Below, one piece after another: positions 62,985 to 64,000 of a stretch of 64,000 nucleotides of DNA. The stretch is taken from assembly GCA_020086605.1 (NCBI GenBank), contig JACBWW010000008.1:18215730-18279729 (forward strand), in the 5' to 3' direction. Under the pieces are notes generated by a model. It did not search any database. It saw only the letters and a list, made by a program, of their open reading frames with translations, and was not told the origin of the DNA. Position 1 is the stretch's first letter. Each line of letters opens with the position of its first letter. Position numbers and translations under genes: made by a program. Source of the DNA: Lanius collurio. Its lineage: Eukaryota; Chordata; Aves; Passeriformes; Laniidae.

Positions 62985-64000
62985 ATTTTTGACTCTCTAG
63001 TTTTACCCTATTTTGCAGCTGAAAAAAAAAGATAATATTATTTTAGATGGAAGAATATCCCACAATTTTAACTTAAAATAATCAATGAACATTTATAATG
63101 AATATCTTGACATGAGCTTCTTCATGTAATGAAGAGTTGAATGTATTACAGTGATTATTTTACAACCCTGAGAATAGCTTGTTTGTTTGCCAAAATAAAC
63201 TTAAAGTGAATGGTGACTTCTAGAGTAGAACACCCCATTTTCAGCAGAAAAATAAATAAAGATGCCAAGACATCTTGTGCTTTCTGCTAGTTTCCTAAAT
63301 GCAGAGAGTTCAATACAATAGACCTAAATTCTTCAGTATCTGATCCCCATTTTTTTAATTTCTTGCCTGTAAGAAAGGATATATGTCCAGCTGATCAACT
63401 CTTACCACATATGTGAAAACTCTGTAAGAATATCAAATGTGGTTGTGAATATATATGCCTCAACATGGAAAAATATGCTTAAAGACAGACTAAGGTACTG
63501 TTAATGTTCTGTTTTCAAAGTTCTTACCACGATGTACATGTAAAATTGCATCTCTAGAGCAGAAATTAAAACATACAAAACGCATTGAAGGATACTGAAT
63601 ATTTTGGAAATGTTGAATTCTGCCTTCCTGTCTTTTATTCTAGGTAGTAATGAGGATTAACCAATTGTATATTAAAGGTATACTGGTTTCCTTGCTTCTA
63701 AGAAATTACTTTCTTCTAGGACTTACATAGCTACTTTAGTTTATGACATCATACTGATATTAAGGATATTAGCAGAGCTTAAAAAATAAGTTACTTTCAA
63801 AATTCTTGATTTCCCAGCTAGATTTTTCAGCTTTAATTTCACTTGTGGTTATATCATCTGCAACATACTTAGTGTCTCTTTTTGTCATTTATGTATTATT
63901 AAATTTGGTTTACCTTAATTTTAATTTTATGTTTTACATTTTAAAGAAGATAATTTCATATCTATAATGCTGTTCTAAACTTTTAAAACTGTTTCTGAAA

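Larger units (their letters stand above)
57761..64000. other. PDE4D intron to the end of the window
   Basis: AT-rich, containing the TTTC array, the assembly gap and ATTT-rich tracts. No exon is supported, and the shared exon starting FDVDNG is not in the window. Confidence 0.7.

Overview
This is a bird genomic window. It is AT-rich and intron-like, with many fragments of CR1 LINE retrotransposons and several LTRs of avian endogenous retrovirus type. Only two protein-coding exons are supported, both on the + strand. Both are alternative 5' exons of one gene, the cAMP-specific phosphodiesterase PDE4D.

The exon at 25670-25905 encodes most of the unique N-terminal region of the long isoform PDE4D7. 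It keeps the RRLS protein kinase A site that corresponds to human PDE4D7 Ser42. The exon at 50692-51062 is the first coding exon of the long isoform PDE4D4. It lies in a CpG island with its own promoter and begins with MEAESS in a strong Kozak context. Both exons end in a GT donor with two bases of a split codon. This is the phase needed to join the shared exon that starts FDVDNG (UCR1 and then the catalytic core), which lies downstream of this window. The order D7 then D4 on the same strand fits the known layout of PDE4D. In chicken this gene is on the Z chromosome, so Z linkage is a reasonable inference but cannot be shown here.

Layout: 1-25 kb is intron upstream of the D7 exon. It holds a young inverted repeat with microsatellites in its arms (2180-3370), CR1 fragments in both orientations, a long decayed CR1 (about 11.55-13.13 kb), a CpG-rich LTR-like block (about 8.46-9.05 kb) and two large antisense LTRs (16097-16688 and 23874-24909). 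From 26 to 50 kb is the intron between the D7 and D4 exons. It holds an LTR-like element at 31.55 kb, a CR1 with a solo LTR nested inside it (exact 6-bp target duplication), an antisense LTR-like block at 39 kb and a CR1 at 47.4-48.5 kb. From 50.1 to 51.6 kb is the D4 CpG island, promoter and exon. From 51.6 to 64 kb is intron with one antisense CR1 and a 400-base assembly gap in a TTTC microsatellite.

No bacterial-type system, CRISPR array, tRNA, rRNA or second protein gene was found. I saw no convincing new biological system. The most useful leads are the reduced SH3-ligand region of the avian D4 N terminus, the young inverted repeat, the nested LTR, and a 52-bp sequence shared by two distant intronic sites.
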